Below, piece by piece: positions 1 to 7,730 of a DNA stretch of 64,000 nt. Below the pieces are notes generated by a model. It saw only the letters and a list, made by a program, of their open reading frames with translations. It did not search any database and had not been told where the DNA came from. Numbering within the stretch: position 1 is the stretch's first letter; each line of letters opens with the position of its first letter. This DNA comes from Erythrobacteraceae bacterium (GTDB taxonomy: Bacteria; Pseudomonadota; Alphaproteobacteria; Sphingomonadales; Sphingomonadaceae): positions 334,148 through 398,147 of the forward strand of contig JAHEAX010000059.1 in assembly GCA_024642525.1 (NCBI GenBank), written 5' to 3'. Position numbers and translations under genes: made by a program.

Positions 1-690
1 TTGCTCGACCGGGACCGCGCAAGGTCTGCCAGCAAGATCACCTCAGAAGAAAATGACCCGACGCTGCGTGCAGCAAGGCAGGCTGCCAGGACGTCTGCTA
101 TTTGGATTGCGCTTGGTTCAATCGCCGTGAGGCGCGAGGATGGCCGCCTGGCCAACAGGGCTGTGCTGATAAGCGACACAGGCGAAATCGCTGCTCGCTA
201 TGACAAGATTCACATGTTCGATGTCGATCTGGCCACCGGTGAAAGCTGGCGCGAATCCAATGCCTATGCGCCGGGCGAAGAAGTCGTGACTGTGCAAACC
301 CCGCTCGGCCTGATGGGGCTGACCATCTGCTACGATATCCGCTTCCCTGCGCTTTACGAGGAATTGGGTCGCCAATTCTGCAATGTCATCACCATTCCGG
401 CTGCATTTACCGTCCCCACAGGCACCGCCCATTGGCATATTTTGCAGCGCGCCCGCGCAATTGAAGCAAGCGCGTTTGTGATATCCGCCGCGCAGACCGG
501 TACCCATGAAGATGGCCGGCAGACTTATGGCCATAGTCTGGTGATTGATCCCTGGGGGGAGGTCTTGCTGGATATGGGGCAGGAACCAGGCATTGGTTTT
601 GCCGATATAGACATGGGCCGCATCGAAGAAGTGCGCCGCCAACTGCCTAGCCTTGCCAACAAGCGCAATCTGCCTAGATCAGGCACATAA
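1..690 (+). CDS. Carbon-nitrogen hydrolase (nitrilase superfamily), 5'-truncated by the window edge
   Basis: The visible 229 residues cover most of a nitrilase-fold amidohydrolase, an enzyme class that hydrolyses amide or nitrile C-N bonds with a Glu-Lys-Cys triad. The Lys motif is seen as YDKIHMFDVD near residue 67 and the nucleophile Cys as ICYDIRFP near residue 109. The Glu-bearing N-terminal strand lies upstream of the window, so the true start is not visible and the first codon here is not the start. The pattern matches the Nit1/Nit2 group, which repairs deaminated glutathione or acts on omega-amides. That subfamily assignment is inference. The stop shares one base with the ATG of the next gene (TAATG), so the two genes are translationally coupled. 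Confidence 0.85.
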   Translation: MLDRDRARSASKITSEENDPTLRAARQAARTSAIWIALGSIAVRREDGRLANRAVLISDTGEIAARYDKIHMFDVDLATGESWRESNAYAPGEEVVTVQTPLGLMGLTICYDIRFPALYEELGRQFCNVITIPAAFTVPTGTAHWHILQRARAIEASAFVISAAQTGTHEDGRQTYGHSLVIDPWGEVLLDMGQEPGIGFADIDMGRIEEVRRQLPSLANKRNLPRSGT

Positions 691-1172
691 TGATCGTATT
701 CGACCTTTTATGCAGCGATGGCCACCGGTTTGAAGGCTGGTTTGGATCATCTGACGATTTTGCCAAACAGCGCGAGCGGGGCCTGCTCACTTGCCCGGAA
801 TGCGGCAGTGCCAGTGTTGAAAAGGCACCCATGGCGCCTGCCGTTTCTGCCAAGGGCAACAAAACCGCAGCGCGTCCTGGCGCCACCGGCGAAGCTGTTG
901 CGCAAAGCAGCCCCATGGCCAGCGGGCCGCTCCCGCCCGAAATCGTAAAGGCGATGCAAACGCTGGCAAAGGTGCAGGCAGACGCGCTCAAGGACAGCAC
1001 ATGGGTAGGTGACAACTTCGCTGAAAAGTCGCGCGCCATGCATTATGGCGAAACGGACAGCAAAAGCATCCACGGACAGGCAACTGCCGCCCAGGCGAAG
1101 GAATTGGCCGACGAAGGCATAGCGATTGCACCGCTACCGTTTCCCGTCGCCCCGCCGGAAGACCTGAACTGA
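690..1172 (+). CDS. DUF1178 family zinc-ribbon-like protein
   Basis: A 160-residue protein of the DUF1178 family, of unknown function and common in alphaproteobacteria next to nitrilase genes. The N-terminus (MIVFDLLCSDGHRFEGWF) followed by CPECGS near residue 36 gives a Cys/His pattern resembling a small zinc ribbon. A low-complexity Ala/Pro-rich linker and a conserved C-terminal block (SRAMHYGE, then IAIAPLPFP) follow. The ATG overlaps the stop of the upstream hydrolase by one base, which fixes the start and suggests a shared transcript. I see no enzyme motif. A candidate hairpin terminator lies about 125 bases downstream. Confidence 0.85.
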   Translation: MIVFDLLCSDGHRFEGWFGSSDDFAKQRERGLLTCPECGSASVEKAPMAPAVSAKGNKTAARPGATGEAVAQSSPMASGPLPPEIVKAMQTLAKVQADALKDSTWVGDNFAEKSRAMHYGETDSKSIHGQATAAQAKELADEGIAIAPLPFPVAPPEDLN

Positions 1173-1250
1173 CGCATAAGGTGTTAGTCCGTTCGCGGCG
1201 CAAACGCTCTTTGCCATCAAACTGTAACGAGCAGGGCGCAGCAATGGCCG

Positions 1251-1327
1251 TGTTCAACCGATCCTGCGACCCACCTTCCCGGATCGGTCAACTTTGGCGG
1301 CACCTGCACCGAGGGGGCCGCCTTTTT
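1251..1327 (+). ncRNA. Candidate small RNA: two hairpins with C-rich loops ending in a T-run
   Basis: The interval between the DUF1178 stop and tRNA-Arg holds a perfect 7-bp stem, CCGATCC (1258-1264) with GGATCGG (1281-1287). Its 16-base loop contains CCCACCTTCCC. A few bases later a second stem, GGCGGC/GCCGCC, has a loop with CACCTGCACC and ends in TTTTT. Stem-loops that expose C-rich, anti-Shine-Dalgarno-like loops are typical of alphaproteobacterial regulatory RNAs. The 5' end and promoter are not determined. It could equally be a structured 3' UTR of the upstream operon. Confidence 0.35.
1296..1327 (+). terminator. Rho-independent terminator
   Basis: GGCGGC (1296-1301) pairs with GCCGCC (1317-1322), followed at once by TTTTT (1323-1327). 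An inner CCT/AGG pairing can lengthen the stem. It would end transcription of the nitrilase-DUF1178 operon or of the candidate small RNA just upstream. Confidence 0.7.
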
Positions 1328-1459
1328 GTATGGGCCAGCCAGCATTATAGGCACCGCCGCCCGGCAATTTTTCACAGATGATTGTAACGATAGGAAATCC
1401 TGCTAATCGACGTGCCTGTCTGGCAATTCAGCCGGACAAACAGCGGCCACGTCCGCGAT

Positions 1460-1536
1460 GCGCCCGTAGCTCAGTCGGATAGAGCATCAGATTCCTAATC
1501 TGGGGGCCACAGGTTCGAATCCTGTCGGGCGCACCA
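1460..1536 (+). tRNA. tRNA-Arg (anticodon CCU), CCA encoded
   Basis: The acceptor stem GCGCCCG (1460-1466) pairs with CGGGCGC (1526-1532), followed by discriminator A and an encoded CCA (1534-1536). The D arm GCTC/GAGC, the anticodon stem TCAGA/TCTGG with loop TTCCTAA, and a T arm with GGTTCGAATCC are all present. The anticodon CCT reads AGG arginine codons. The gene stands alone, 15 bases from the 3' end of the convergent SDR gene. No integrase or repeated tRNA end is visible nearby. Confidence 0.97.
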
Positions 1537-1550
1537 CTTTTCCCTAACTG

Positions 1551-2285
1551 TTACCAGGGTTCGGCTGAGGGGCGGATTTCGGTTTCGAACGTCCATGCGT
1601 CTGCTGGTTGCTGATGCAATTGCCAATATGTTTCTGCAACAGAGGCAGGGTTCATCAGCGTCCGGTCTTCCAGAATACCTGCATCGGCCATGCGTTGGCG
1701 CACCCACTCGGTGTCGACGCCCGAATCTATCACCAGATGGGCGACATGGATGCCCTTGGGACCCAATTCACGGGCGGCAGCCTGTGCCACTGCGCGATTG
1801 CCGAATTTGGCGCTGGCAAAGGCCGCATACCCCGAACCACCCCGCATGGATGCAGTTGCGCCGGTGAAGAAAATGGAACCCTTGCCTCGTGGCAGCATGG
1901 CCCGCGCGGCTTCTCTCGCAGTCAGGAAGCCTGAGAAACATGCCAGCTCCCACACCTTGCGGAACACGCGCGAGGTGGTTTCCAGCAGCGGAAAGTTGAC
2001 GTTGGCGCCAATGTTGAAGATCACCGCTTCCAGCGGAGCCGCCGCTTCTGCCTGGCTGATGAAGGCAGTGACCTGATCTTCCTCGCGGGCGTCCAGCGTG
2101 CAGGCGACAGCCCGCCCGCCAGCAGCTTCGATCTCTGCCTTCAGCGGCCCAAGCTTTTCTCCATTCCGGCGGCCCATGAAGAGAAGATAGCCTTCGGCTG
2201 CAAAGCGACGGGCAATCGCTGCGCCGATGTAGTCGCCAGCGCCGACAATCGCGACGCTGGCATTGCGCTGGATACCATCAGCCAT
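1551..2285 (-). CDS. Atypical short-chain dehydrogenase/reductase with Phe in place of the catalytic Tyr
   Basis: A 244-residue Rossmann-fold SDR. The cofactor motif GAGDYIG spans residues 15-21. The usual NNAG is read as NIGAN at 91-95. Where classical SDRs carry YxxxK this protein reads F156-A-S-A-K160, so the catalytic Tyr appears to be replaced by Phe. A Tyr at 153 is out of register. The Ser region is TGATAS (141-146). It is the last gene of a leftward operon behind two acyl-CoA dehydrogenases and an NMO-type flavoprotein, with a 20-base gap. It may act on a CoA ester intermediate, or as a non-classical reductase or binding subunit. The substrate is unknown. The ATG at 2285 opens directly into the nucleotide-binding strand. 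Confidence 0.85.
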   Translation of the reverse strand: MADGIQRNASVAIVGAGDYIGAAIARRFAAEGYLLFMGRRNGEKLGPLKAEIEAAGGRAVACTLDAREEDQVTAFISQAEAAAPLEAVIFNIGANVNFPLLETTSRVFRKVWELACFSGFLTAREAARAMLPRGKGSIFFTGATASMRGGSGYAAFASAKFGNRAVAQAAARELGPKGIHVAHLVIDSGVDTEWVRQRMADAGILEDRTLMNPASVAETYWQLHQQPADAWTFETEIRPSAEPW

Positions 2286-2305
2286 AGAGAGACCCTTCGT
2301 TTGTG

Positions 2306-3400
2306 TCAGGCCGCTGCCGAAGCAATATATTTTGAAAGATGATGGTCGGCATCACCCAGTTGATGATCAATCAGAACCGCGCGGCGTGCATAATGGGTCA
2401 TGTCCAGTTCCATGGTCATGCCGATGCCGCCATGCATCTGGATGGCTTCCTCTGCCACTTCGATGCCGCTGGTCCCAATGGTATATTTGGCTGCGGAAGT
2501 TGCCCTGCTCCGGGCAAGTTCATCGGAACCGTCCAAAGCCGCTGCGGCATTGATAACGGCCGAGCGCATCTGTTCGATACGTACGACCATTTCCACCATC
2601 CGGTGTTGCAGGGCCTGATTGCTACCGATCGGCTTGCCGAACTGGACGCGGGTCTTGAGATATTCCAGCGTCGCAGTTTTTAGCCATTCAGCAATACCCA
2701 GCGCTTCGGCGCACAGGGCAAGGCTGCCCTTCGCAAGGGCTGCATCTGCAAGCGAAAGATCACCCAGCCGCGCATCTTCGCCCACCGCGACAGATGTGAA
2801 CGATACCTCTGCCGCGCGCGTCCCGTCATTGCCGGGATAGCCGCGCAGGAACACGCCTTCTGCATCGGTTGGAACGAGAAACAGGCCGACATCGCCGCTG
2901 TCTTCGACCGCTGAAACGATCAGCAAATTGGCGGCTTCTGCGTGAAGAACGACAGCCTTTGCACCATCAATAGTGTAGGCGGTTCCGCTTTTTGCAGCAC
3001 GCGTCTGGACGATGGTATGATCGTACCGGCCAGCCGCTTCGAACAGGGCGGGCACCACGATGGCTTCGCCAGAAATCACGTCTTCGAGCAGGTCTGGCCG
3101 TGTTTCGGCAAGGATTGTCCCTGCCATCAGCACCGGCATGACCGGTTCTGCCACGAGGCCGTGGCCCAGCGTTTCGAAAATGGCGATCAGATCATAGGGG
3201 GTTCCGGCATACCCGCCGACTTCTGGGTCAAACAGCGCGCCGATCACGCCGATTTCGGCCAGCTGTTGCCATGTGCCGCTGTCATGCCCGGGGGCATCCT
3301 GCGAAGCGTTGCGCCGCAAGCTGAGGGAATACCGCTCGCGGATGAAACGGCTGAGAACGTCGACCAGCGCCTGCCGGTCATCGGAAAGTGTAAAGTCCAT
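2306..3400 (-). CDS. Acyl-CoA dehydrogenase, 364 aa (smaller partner)
   Basis: A flavin-dependent acyl-CoA dehydrogenase family protein that would form an alpha,beta double bond in an acyl-CoA thioester. The N-terminal helical domain begins MDFTLSDDRQALVDVLSRF. The C-terminal domain has the family signature IQMHGGIGMTMELDMTHYAR. At 364 residues it is slightly short, and the middle beta domain is less conserved than in its operon partner. Such pairs of unequal acyl-CoA dehydrogenases often form alpha2-beta2 heterotetramers in steroid and related ring catabolism, with one subunit losing FAD contacts. That is inference here. It sits 26 bases downstream of the 398-aa dehydrogenase and 20 bases upstream of the SDR. 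Confidence 0.9.
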   Translation of the reverse strand: MDFTLSDDRQALVDVLSRFIRERYSLSLRRNASQDAPGHDSGTWQQLAEIGVIGALFDPEVGGYAGTPYDLIAIFETLGHGLVAEPVMPVLMAGTILAETRPDLLEDVISGEAIVVPALFEAAGRYDHTIVQTRAAKSGTAYTIDGAKAVVLHAEAANLLIVSAVEDSGDVGLFLVPTDAEGVFLRGYPGNDGTRAAEVSFTSVAVGEDARLGDLSLADAALAKGSLALCAEALGIAEWLKTATLEYLKTRVQFGKPIGSNQALQHRMVEMVVRIEQMRSAVINAAAALDGSDELARSRATSAAKYTIGTSGIEVAEEAIQMHGGIGMTMELDMTHYARRAVLIDHQLGDADHHLSKYIASAAA

Positions 3401-3426
3401 GTGTGCTGCCTTTCGCGGTCTGAGGC

Positions 3427-4623
3427 TTAAAGCCCGAGAACGGCTTTGCTGATGATGTTTTTCTGGATCTCGTTCGATCCACCGAAGATCGTCAGCTTGC
3501 GCAGGTTGAGATAATTTGGCGTGATGACACCGGCATAATCCGGGCCAATGGCAGGTTCGTTGCTGCCTTCCATGTCGACTTCGGGCGGGAAGGGCTGGGC
3601 ATATGGCCCAATGGCACGCCTTGCGAGCGAGCTGATTTCCTGCCTGATTTCCGAACCCTTGATTTTCAGGATCGAGCTTTCAGCGCCCGGTGCGCCGCCC
3701 TGTGCCGCAGCTGCCACCACGCGCAGTGTCGTGGTTTCAAGGTTGGCGAGTTCGATTTCGACCCGGGCAAGGCGCGCGGCGAACAGCGCGTCTTCGATCA
3801 GCGGCTTGCCATTGGCCATTTCGGCACGCGCAATGCTCTTCAGCCACGCAAGCCCTGCCTTTGAAGACCCGATTGCTGCCATCGAAGTGCGCTCGTAGGT
3901 CAGCAGATATTTCGCATAGGTCCACCCGCGGCCTTCTTCGCCGACGAGGTTTTCTGCAGGCACACGCACATCGGTGAAAAACACCTCGTTCACCTCGTGG
4001 CCGCCATCCAGCGTGATGATCGGGCGCACTTCCACCCCGGGGGCTTCCATGTCGACCAGCAGGAAGGAAATGCCATGCTGGCGCGGCCCGTCAGTATCTG
4101 TCCGCACGAGGCAGAACATCATGTTGGCGTGCTGGCCCAGCGTGGTCCAGGTTTTCTGCCCGTTGACGACATATTCGTCGCCATCGCGAATGGCTGCGGT
4201 CCTGACATTGGCAAGATCGGAACCTGCGCCCGGTTCTGAATAACCCTGGCACCACCAGTCATCACCATTCAGCATTCGCGGCAGCCAATGGGCTTTCTGT
4301 TCCTCGCTACCGAACGCAATAAGAACAGGGGCCAGCATGGACAGGCCGAATGGCACCACGTGGGGCGCGTGGGCCTGCGATGTTTCGATATCGTAGAGGT
4401 AGCGCTGCACGACAGACCAGCCCTGGCCGCCATATTCCTTGGGCCAATGGGCCGCGAGCCAGCCTTTGCGCGAAAGGATGGCTTGCCATTCCTCGATCTC
4501 GGCCTTGGTCAGATGTTTGCCGGTGCGGACCTTTTCCGACAGCCGTTCCGGCAATTCGGATTTCAGGAAATCGCGCACTTCCTCGCGGAAGGCTTGTTCT
4601 TCGGGGGAAAATGAAAGGTCCAT
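3427..4623 (-). CDS. Acyl-CoA dehydrogenase, 398 aa (larger partner)
   Basis: A full-length acyl-CoA dehydrogenase. The N-terminal helical domain reads MDLSFSPEEQAFREEVRDFL. The FAD/substrate segment QGYSEPGAGSDLANVRT lies near residue 131, followed by the beta-domain motif VVNGQKTWTTLGQHA. The C-terminus FGGSNEIQKNIISKAVLGL is typical of FAD-binding family members. It probably passes electrons to electron-transfer flavoprotein in beta-oxidation-type reactions. It resembles the FadE17/ChsE-like group for bulky substrates more than straight-chain enzymes, but that reading is tentative. It lies 19 bases downstream of the NMO gene, inside one leftward operon. Confidence 0.93.
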   Translation of the reverse strand: MDLSFSPEEQAFREEVRDFLKSELPERLSEKVRTGKHLTKAEIEEWQAILSRKGWLAAHWPKEYGGQGWSVVQRYLYDIETSQAHAPHVVPFGLSMLAPVLIAFGSEEQKAHWLPRMLNGDDWWCQGYSEPGAGSDLANVRTAAIRDGDEYVVNGQKTWTTLGQHANMMFCLVRTDTDGPRQHGISFLLVDMEAPGVEVRPIITLDGGHEVNEVFFTDVRVPAENLVGEEGRGWTYAKYLLTYERTSMAAIGSSKAGLAWLKSIARAEMANGKPLIEDALFAARLARVEIELANLETTTLRVVAAAAQGGAPGAESSILKIKGSEIRQEISSLARRAIGPYAQPFPPEVDMEGSNEPAIGPDYAGVITPNYLNLRKLTIFGGSNEIQKNIISKAVLGL

Positions 4624-4642
4624 CTGTTTGCCTTTGTCTGGT

Positions 4643-5644
4643 TCAATTGGCGCCGGAAGTGCCGGCCTGGTTTCCTACGATGGCGCTAAGTCGGCCACGG
4701 ATGATTTCTTCAGCTTCGGCAACGGTGCGCTCGATCAATTCGCGCACTGTTGGGATATCGTCGATCAGGCCAGCGACCATGCCGCATGACCATGCGCCTG
4801 CATCCATGTCGCCATCATACATGATACGGGGATAAACACCCGCCACTTCGGGCACGATGTCCTGGAAGGTAATTGCATCGCCCAGTGCCGCTTCCTTGGC
4901 CAGCAGGCGTTCGACGCCGGCATTGTTCATCACCCGCTCTGTATTGCGCAGCGGGCGCATTACCAGCCGCGTGTCGAGCTCGCTCGCATTGACGATGGCG
5001 TCTTTCACATTCTGGTGAACAGGCGCTTCCTTGGTGGCGATGAAACGGGTGCCCATGTTGATGCCATCAGCGCCAAGGGCCAGCGATGCAGCCAGCGAAC
5101 GCCCGTCTGCCATGCCGCCCGATGCGACGAATGGAATTTTCAGTTCATCAGCTGCGCGCGGCAGCAGGATCATGTTGGGCACATCGTCTTCACCGGGGTG
5201 GCCGCCACATTCAAACCCGTCGACGCTGACAGCATCGCAGCCAATCGATTCCGCTTTAAGGGCGTGGCGAACAGAGGTGCATTTGTGGATCACCTTGACG
5301 CCTGCTTCATGCAATGCGGGCAGAACTTGTGCAGGGTTGTTGCCCGCTGTTTCAACGGCCTTGATCCCGGATTCCAGAATGACGCGGACATAGCCTGGAT
5401 AATCAGGCTGGTTCACTGACGGGAGGAACGTCAGGTTAACACCGAAAGGCTTGTCGGTCATTTCCCGGCACCTGGCGATTTCCTTCGCGAGATGTTCAGG
5501 CGTTGGCTGGGTGAGTGCGGTGATGATGCCGAGGCCGCCTGCATTGGCAACAGCAGCGGCCAATTCGGCCAGGCCGACACAATGCATACCGCCCTGAATG
5601 ATCGGATGTTCGATCCCGAAAAGTTCGGTGATACGGGTCTGCAT
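4643..5644 (-). CDS. NMO/2-nitropropane dioxygenase-family FMN oxidoreductase
   Basis: A 333-residue TIM-barrel flavoprotein. Visible family features are IIQGGMHCVGLAELAAAVAN at the N-terminus, GGLGIITAL, GHPGEDDV near residue 149, PFVASGGMADGRS, and the FMN-phosphate region ALGADGINMGTRF. Members include nitronate monooxygenases and enoyl reductase-like enzymes used in ring catabolism (for example IpdC in mycobacterial steroid degradation). Operon placement with two acyl-CoA dehydrogenases and an SDR favours action on a CoA ester over detoxification of nitronates. It is the first gene of the leftward operon, and a palindromic operator-like motif lies about 60 bases upstream of its ATG. Confidence 0.88.
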   Translation of the reverse strand: MQTRITELFGIEHPIIQGGMHCVGLAELAAAVANAGGLGIITALTQPTPEHLAKEIARCREMTDKPFGVNLTFLPSVNQPDYPGYVRVILESGIKAVETAGNNPAQVLPALHEAGVKVIHKCTSVRHALKAESIGCDAVSVDGFECGGHPGEDDVPNMILLPRAADELKIPFVASGGMADGRSLAASLALGADGINMGTRFIATKEAPVHQNVKDAIVNASELDTRLVMRPLRNTERVMNNAGVERLLAKEAALGDAITFQDIVPEVAGVYPRIMYDGDMDAGAWSCGMVAGLIDDIPTVRELIERTVAEAEEIIRGRLSAIVGNQAGTSGAN

Positions 5645-5702
5645 GTCGGTTTTCTCCCTGTCGGCGCAGAAGCTTTGAACCCTCGGTCGCGCATTCTTAC
5701 GC

Positions 5703-5724
5703 CTTTACCTTAACGTAAACGTAG
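5703..5724 (-). promoter_or_regulatory. Possible MerR/LiuR-type operator ahead of the acyl-CoA dehydrogenase operon
   Basis: The tract CTTTACCTTAACGTAAACGTAG contains the inverted repeat TTTAC (5704-5708) / GTAAA (5715-5719) with a second ACGTAA-type half-site. It resembles the TTTACGTTAACGTAAA-like sites bound by LiuR-type MerR regulators that control branched-chain and fatty acid degradation genes. It lies between the divergent NMO operon and the isomerase gene. No regulator gene is seen beside it, so the assignment rests on the motif alone. Confidence 0.4.
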
Positions 5725-5854
5725 GAGGAATCAAGGCGCATTCTTTGCCTTGTTCAAACCCGTGCGGTGACGGTCTTTAGGACTTGTCGATTTGGGCCGA
5801 TCCGATAGGTATTGCGCCAAGCCCATGGTGGAACCACGATCAGGACCGGCAGCA

Positions 5855-6463
5855 ATGGCAGTAGAATTCTTTTTCGATTTCGGCAGCCCCAATGCCTATC
5901 TGTCGCACAAGGTCATTCCCGCTATCGAACAGCGCACCGGCGAGAAATTTACTTATGTGCCGATCCTGCTGGGCGGTATTTTCAAGGCGACCGGCAATCA
6001 GTCGCCGATGATGGCCTTTGCCGGTGTGCCAAGCAAACTTGCCTACGAGCAAATGGAAATGCAGCGCTTTATCGAAAGACACGGCCTGACCGATTATCGG
6101 CAGAATCCGCATTTTCCGGTCAACACGCTGCACATCATGCGCGGGGCAGTCGCGGCGCAGGAACTGGGCGTTTTCGATGCCTATGTCGAAAGCGTCTTTG
6201 CAGATATGTGGGAGCGCGGGCTGAAGATGGACGAACCAGGCGTGATTGCTGCTGCCTTCGAAGCTGGCGGTTTGCCCGCGCACGAACTGGGCGGGTTGAT
6301 GCAGGATGATGCGATAAAAGCCCGACTGGCCGAAAATACGCAGCGCGCTGTGGAACTGGGCGTATTTGGCAGCCCGTCATTCCTGGTCGATGGCGAAGCC
6401 CTCTATTTCGGGAAAGACCGCCTGCGCGACGTGGAAGAGGAAATCATCCGCCGTCGCGGCTAG
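5855..6463 (+). CDS. 2-hydroxychromene-2-carboxylate isomerase family protein (DsbA-like, GST-kappa fold)
   Basis: A 202-residue thioredoxin-fold protein of the HCCA isomerase/GST-kappa family. The N-terminus FFFDFGSPNAYLSHK carries Ser11 in the position of the catalytic Ser that activates glutathione. The cis-Pro region is seen as GVFGSPSFLVDGEALYFGKDRL near residue 170. The family isomerises 2-hydroxychromene-2-carboxylate in naphthalene degradation, but many members have other glutathione-linked roles. No naphthalene genes are nearby. The ATG at 5855 is chosen because the fold starts there. An upstream in-frame ATG at 5792 would add 21 residues without family similarity. The gene diverges from the acyl-CoA dehydrogenase operon. 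Confidence 0.85.
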   Translation: MAVEFFFDFGSPNAYLSHKVIPAIEQRTGEKFTYVPILLGGIFKATGNQSPMMAFAGVPSKLAYEQMEMQRFIERHGLTDYRQNPHFPVNTLHIMRGAVAAQELGVFDAYVESVFADMWERGLKMDEPGVIAAAFEAGGLPAHELGGLMQDDAIKARLAENTQRAVELGVFGSPSFLVDGEALYFGKDRLRDVEEEIIRRRG

Positions 6464-6477
6464 AGCGTAAAAAAAAT

Positions 6478-7701
6478 TCAGTCGGCGGCTATTTCCCGCT
6501 TCTTGCGCAATGCAAGGGCCGAAAGCCCGACTAGTGTCGCAGACAATACCAGCGCGATAATCGCATTGCCGGTCCATCCGGCCCAGCCATAGGCGGCAGT
6601 GCCGGCCCAGCTGAAAATACCGGCACCGATGAACATGATCACAATATACCCGGTCATTAGGCGAGTGCGTATTGCAGGGGCCAGTGACAGGAAGGTCATC
6701 CGGCCTGAAACATCGATACCCGGGCCGACGGTGTTCATGATGATCAACGGAATTATCAGCAGCCACAGGCTTTGACCAAACGGATAAAGCAGGATTACAC
6801 CTGCAAACTGCGCGATGCCCAGCCGAAGCCGGGCAGTTTCCGCGCCGACCTTGTCAGCCCATGCGCCAAGCCTTGGTGTGACATAGATGGCAATCGCGGC
6901 GAAACCGGCAAGATAGCCGACAATGTGGACGCCATAGCCCATTTCAGGGCTGGTCAGATGCAGCGCGAGGCCAAGCCAGACCGACAGGAAAATGCCGAAG
7001 TTCAACGCCTGTATCGCGCCCGAGACAATGACCTGCGGGTGCTGGCGAAGCAGCGGGAAAAGGGAAAGGACAAGCGCGAAATAGCCCTGCCTGTCCGCCG
7101 ACGCGGTGGTGCTGGCGGCCGATGCCTGTCTGCCTTCCATGATGAAGGGCAGGGCGAGTGTAGCAGTGATCATCAGGCCGGTGGCAATTACATAAACCAG
7201 CCGCCAGTCGAGAAATTCAGCGACCATCCCTGCGCCGGTGCGCGCAATCAATATGCCAAGGATGGTGCCTGCCGTCAGCTTTGCGGTCACTGCACCCAGC
7301 CGTTCAGGCCGCACGCGTTTCGATGCATAGGCAGTCAGCAGATATGGCGTGATGGTGAAGAAGCCGAGCACGGTCGACCCGAACAGGAACGTCCCGAATT
7401 TGTGGGATAGCACCATCAACAGCAGCGCTGCCGTCTGGCCGACGGCAAAATAGATCGACAAAGTGCGATTACTGAACTTGTCCCCCAGCGGCAGCATCAT
7501 GAAGATGCCAAGTGCAAGTGCAATCTGGTTGAGCGCAGGGACAAGGCCGATTGTCGCGGCATCCACTTTGAAATGGGCTGCGACTTCGCCGATAATCGGG
7601 TGAATGTAATAAGCGTTGGCCACCATCAGCCCGCCCGCCGCAGCGAGCAGGATTTCCTGCCCCGGCGTCAGATATTTCGGAGCATTTTCAGCTGTGCGCA
7701 T
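6478..7701 (-). CDS. Major facilitator superfamily transporter
   Basis: A 407-residue membrane protein with about 12 hydrophobic segments and the usual cytoplasmic mid-loop (near residues 190-215, Ala/Ser-rich). The loop after TM2 reads LGDKFSNRTL, a weak form of the MFS A-motif. TM5 has the GTILGILIARTGAGMVAEF pattern found in drug/H+ antiporter branches, and LDWRLVYVIATG follows. It resembles the YnfM/YbcL-like DHA1 transporters. The substrate is unknown. It ends 14 bases from the stop of the convergent isomerase gene. The mscS gene lies upstream in the same direction with a 29-base gap, so the two may be co-transcribed. Confidence 0.9.
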   Translation of the reverse strand: MRTAENAPKYLTPGQEILLAAAGGLMVANAYYIHPIIGEVAAHFKVDAATIGLVPALNQIALALGIFMMLPLGDKFSNRTLSIYFAVGQTAALLLMVLSHKFGTFLFGSTVLGFFTITPYLLTAYASKRVRPERLGAVTAKLTAGTILGILIARTGAGMVAEFLDWRLVYVIATGLMITATLALPFIMEGRQASAASTTASADRQGYFALVLSLFPLLRQHPQVIVSGAIQALNFGIFLSVWLGLALHLTSPEMGYGVHIVGYLAGFAAIAIYVTPRLGAWADKVGAETARLRLGIAQFAGVILLYPFGQSLWLLIIPLIIMNTVGPGIDVSGRMTFLSLAPAIRTRLMTGYIVIMFIGAGIFSWAGTAAYGWAGWTGNAIIALVLSATLVGLSALALRKKREIAAD

Positions 7702-7730
7702 GATGACGCGCCATAATCATGATCGTGAAG

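Noticed and set aside
1460..1536. tRNA-Arg as an integration site for a mobile element
   Set aside because: No integrase, no repeat of the tRNA 3' end, and the flanking genes look native.
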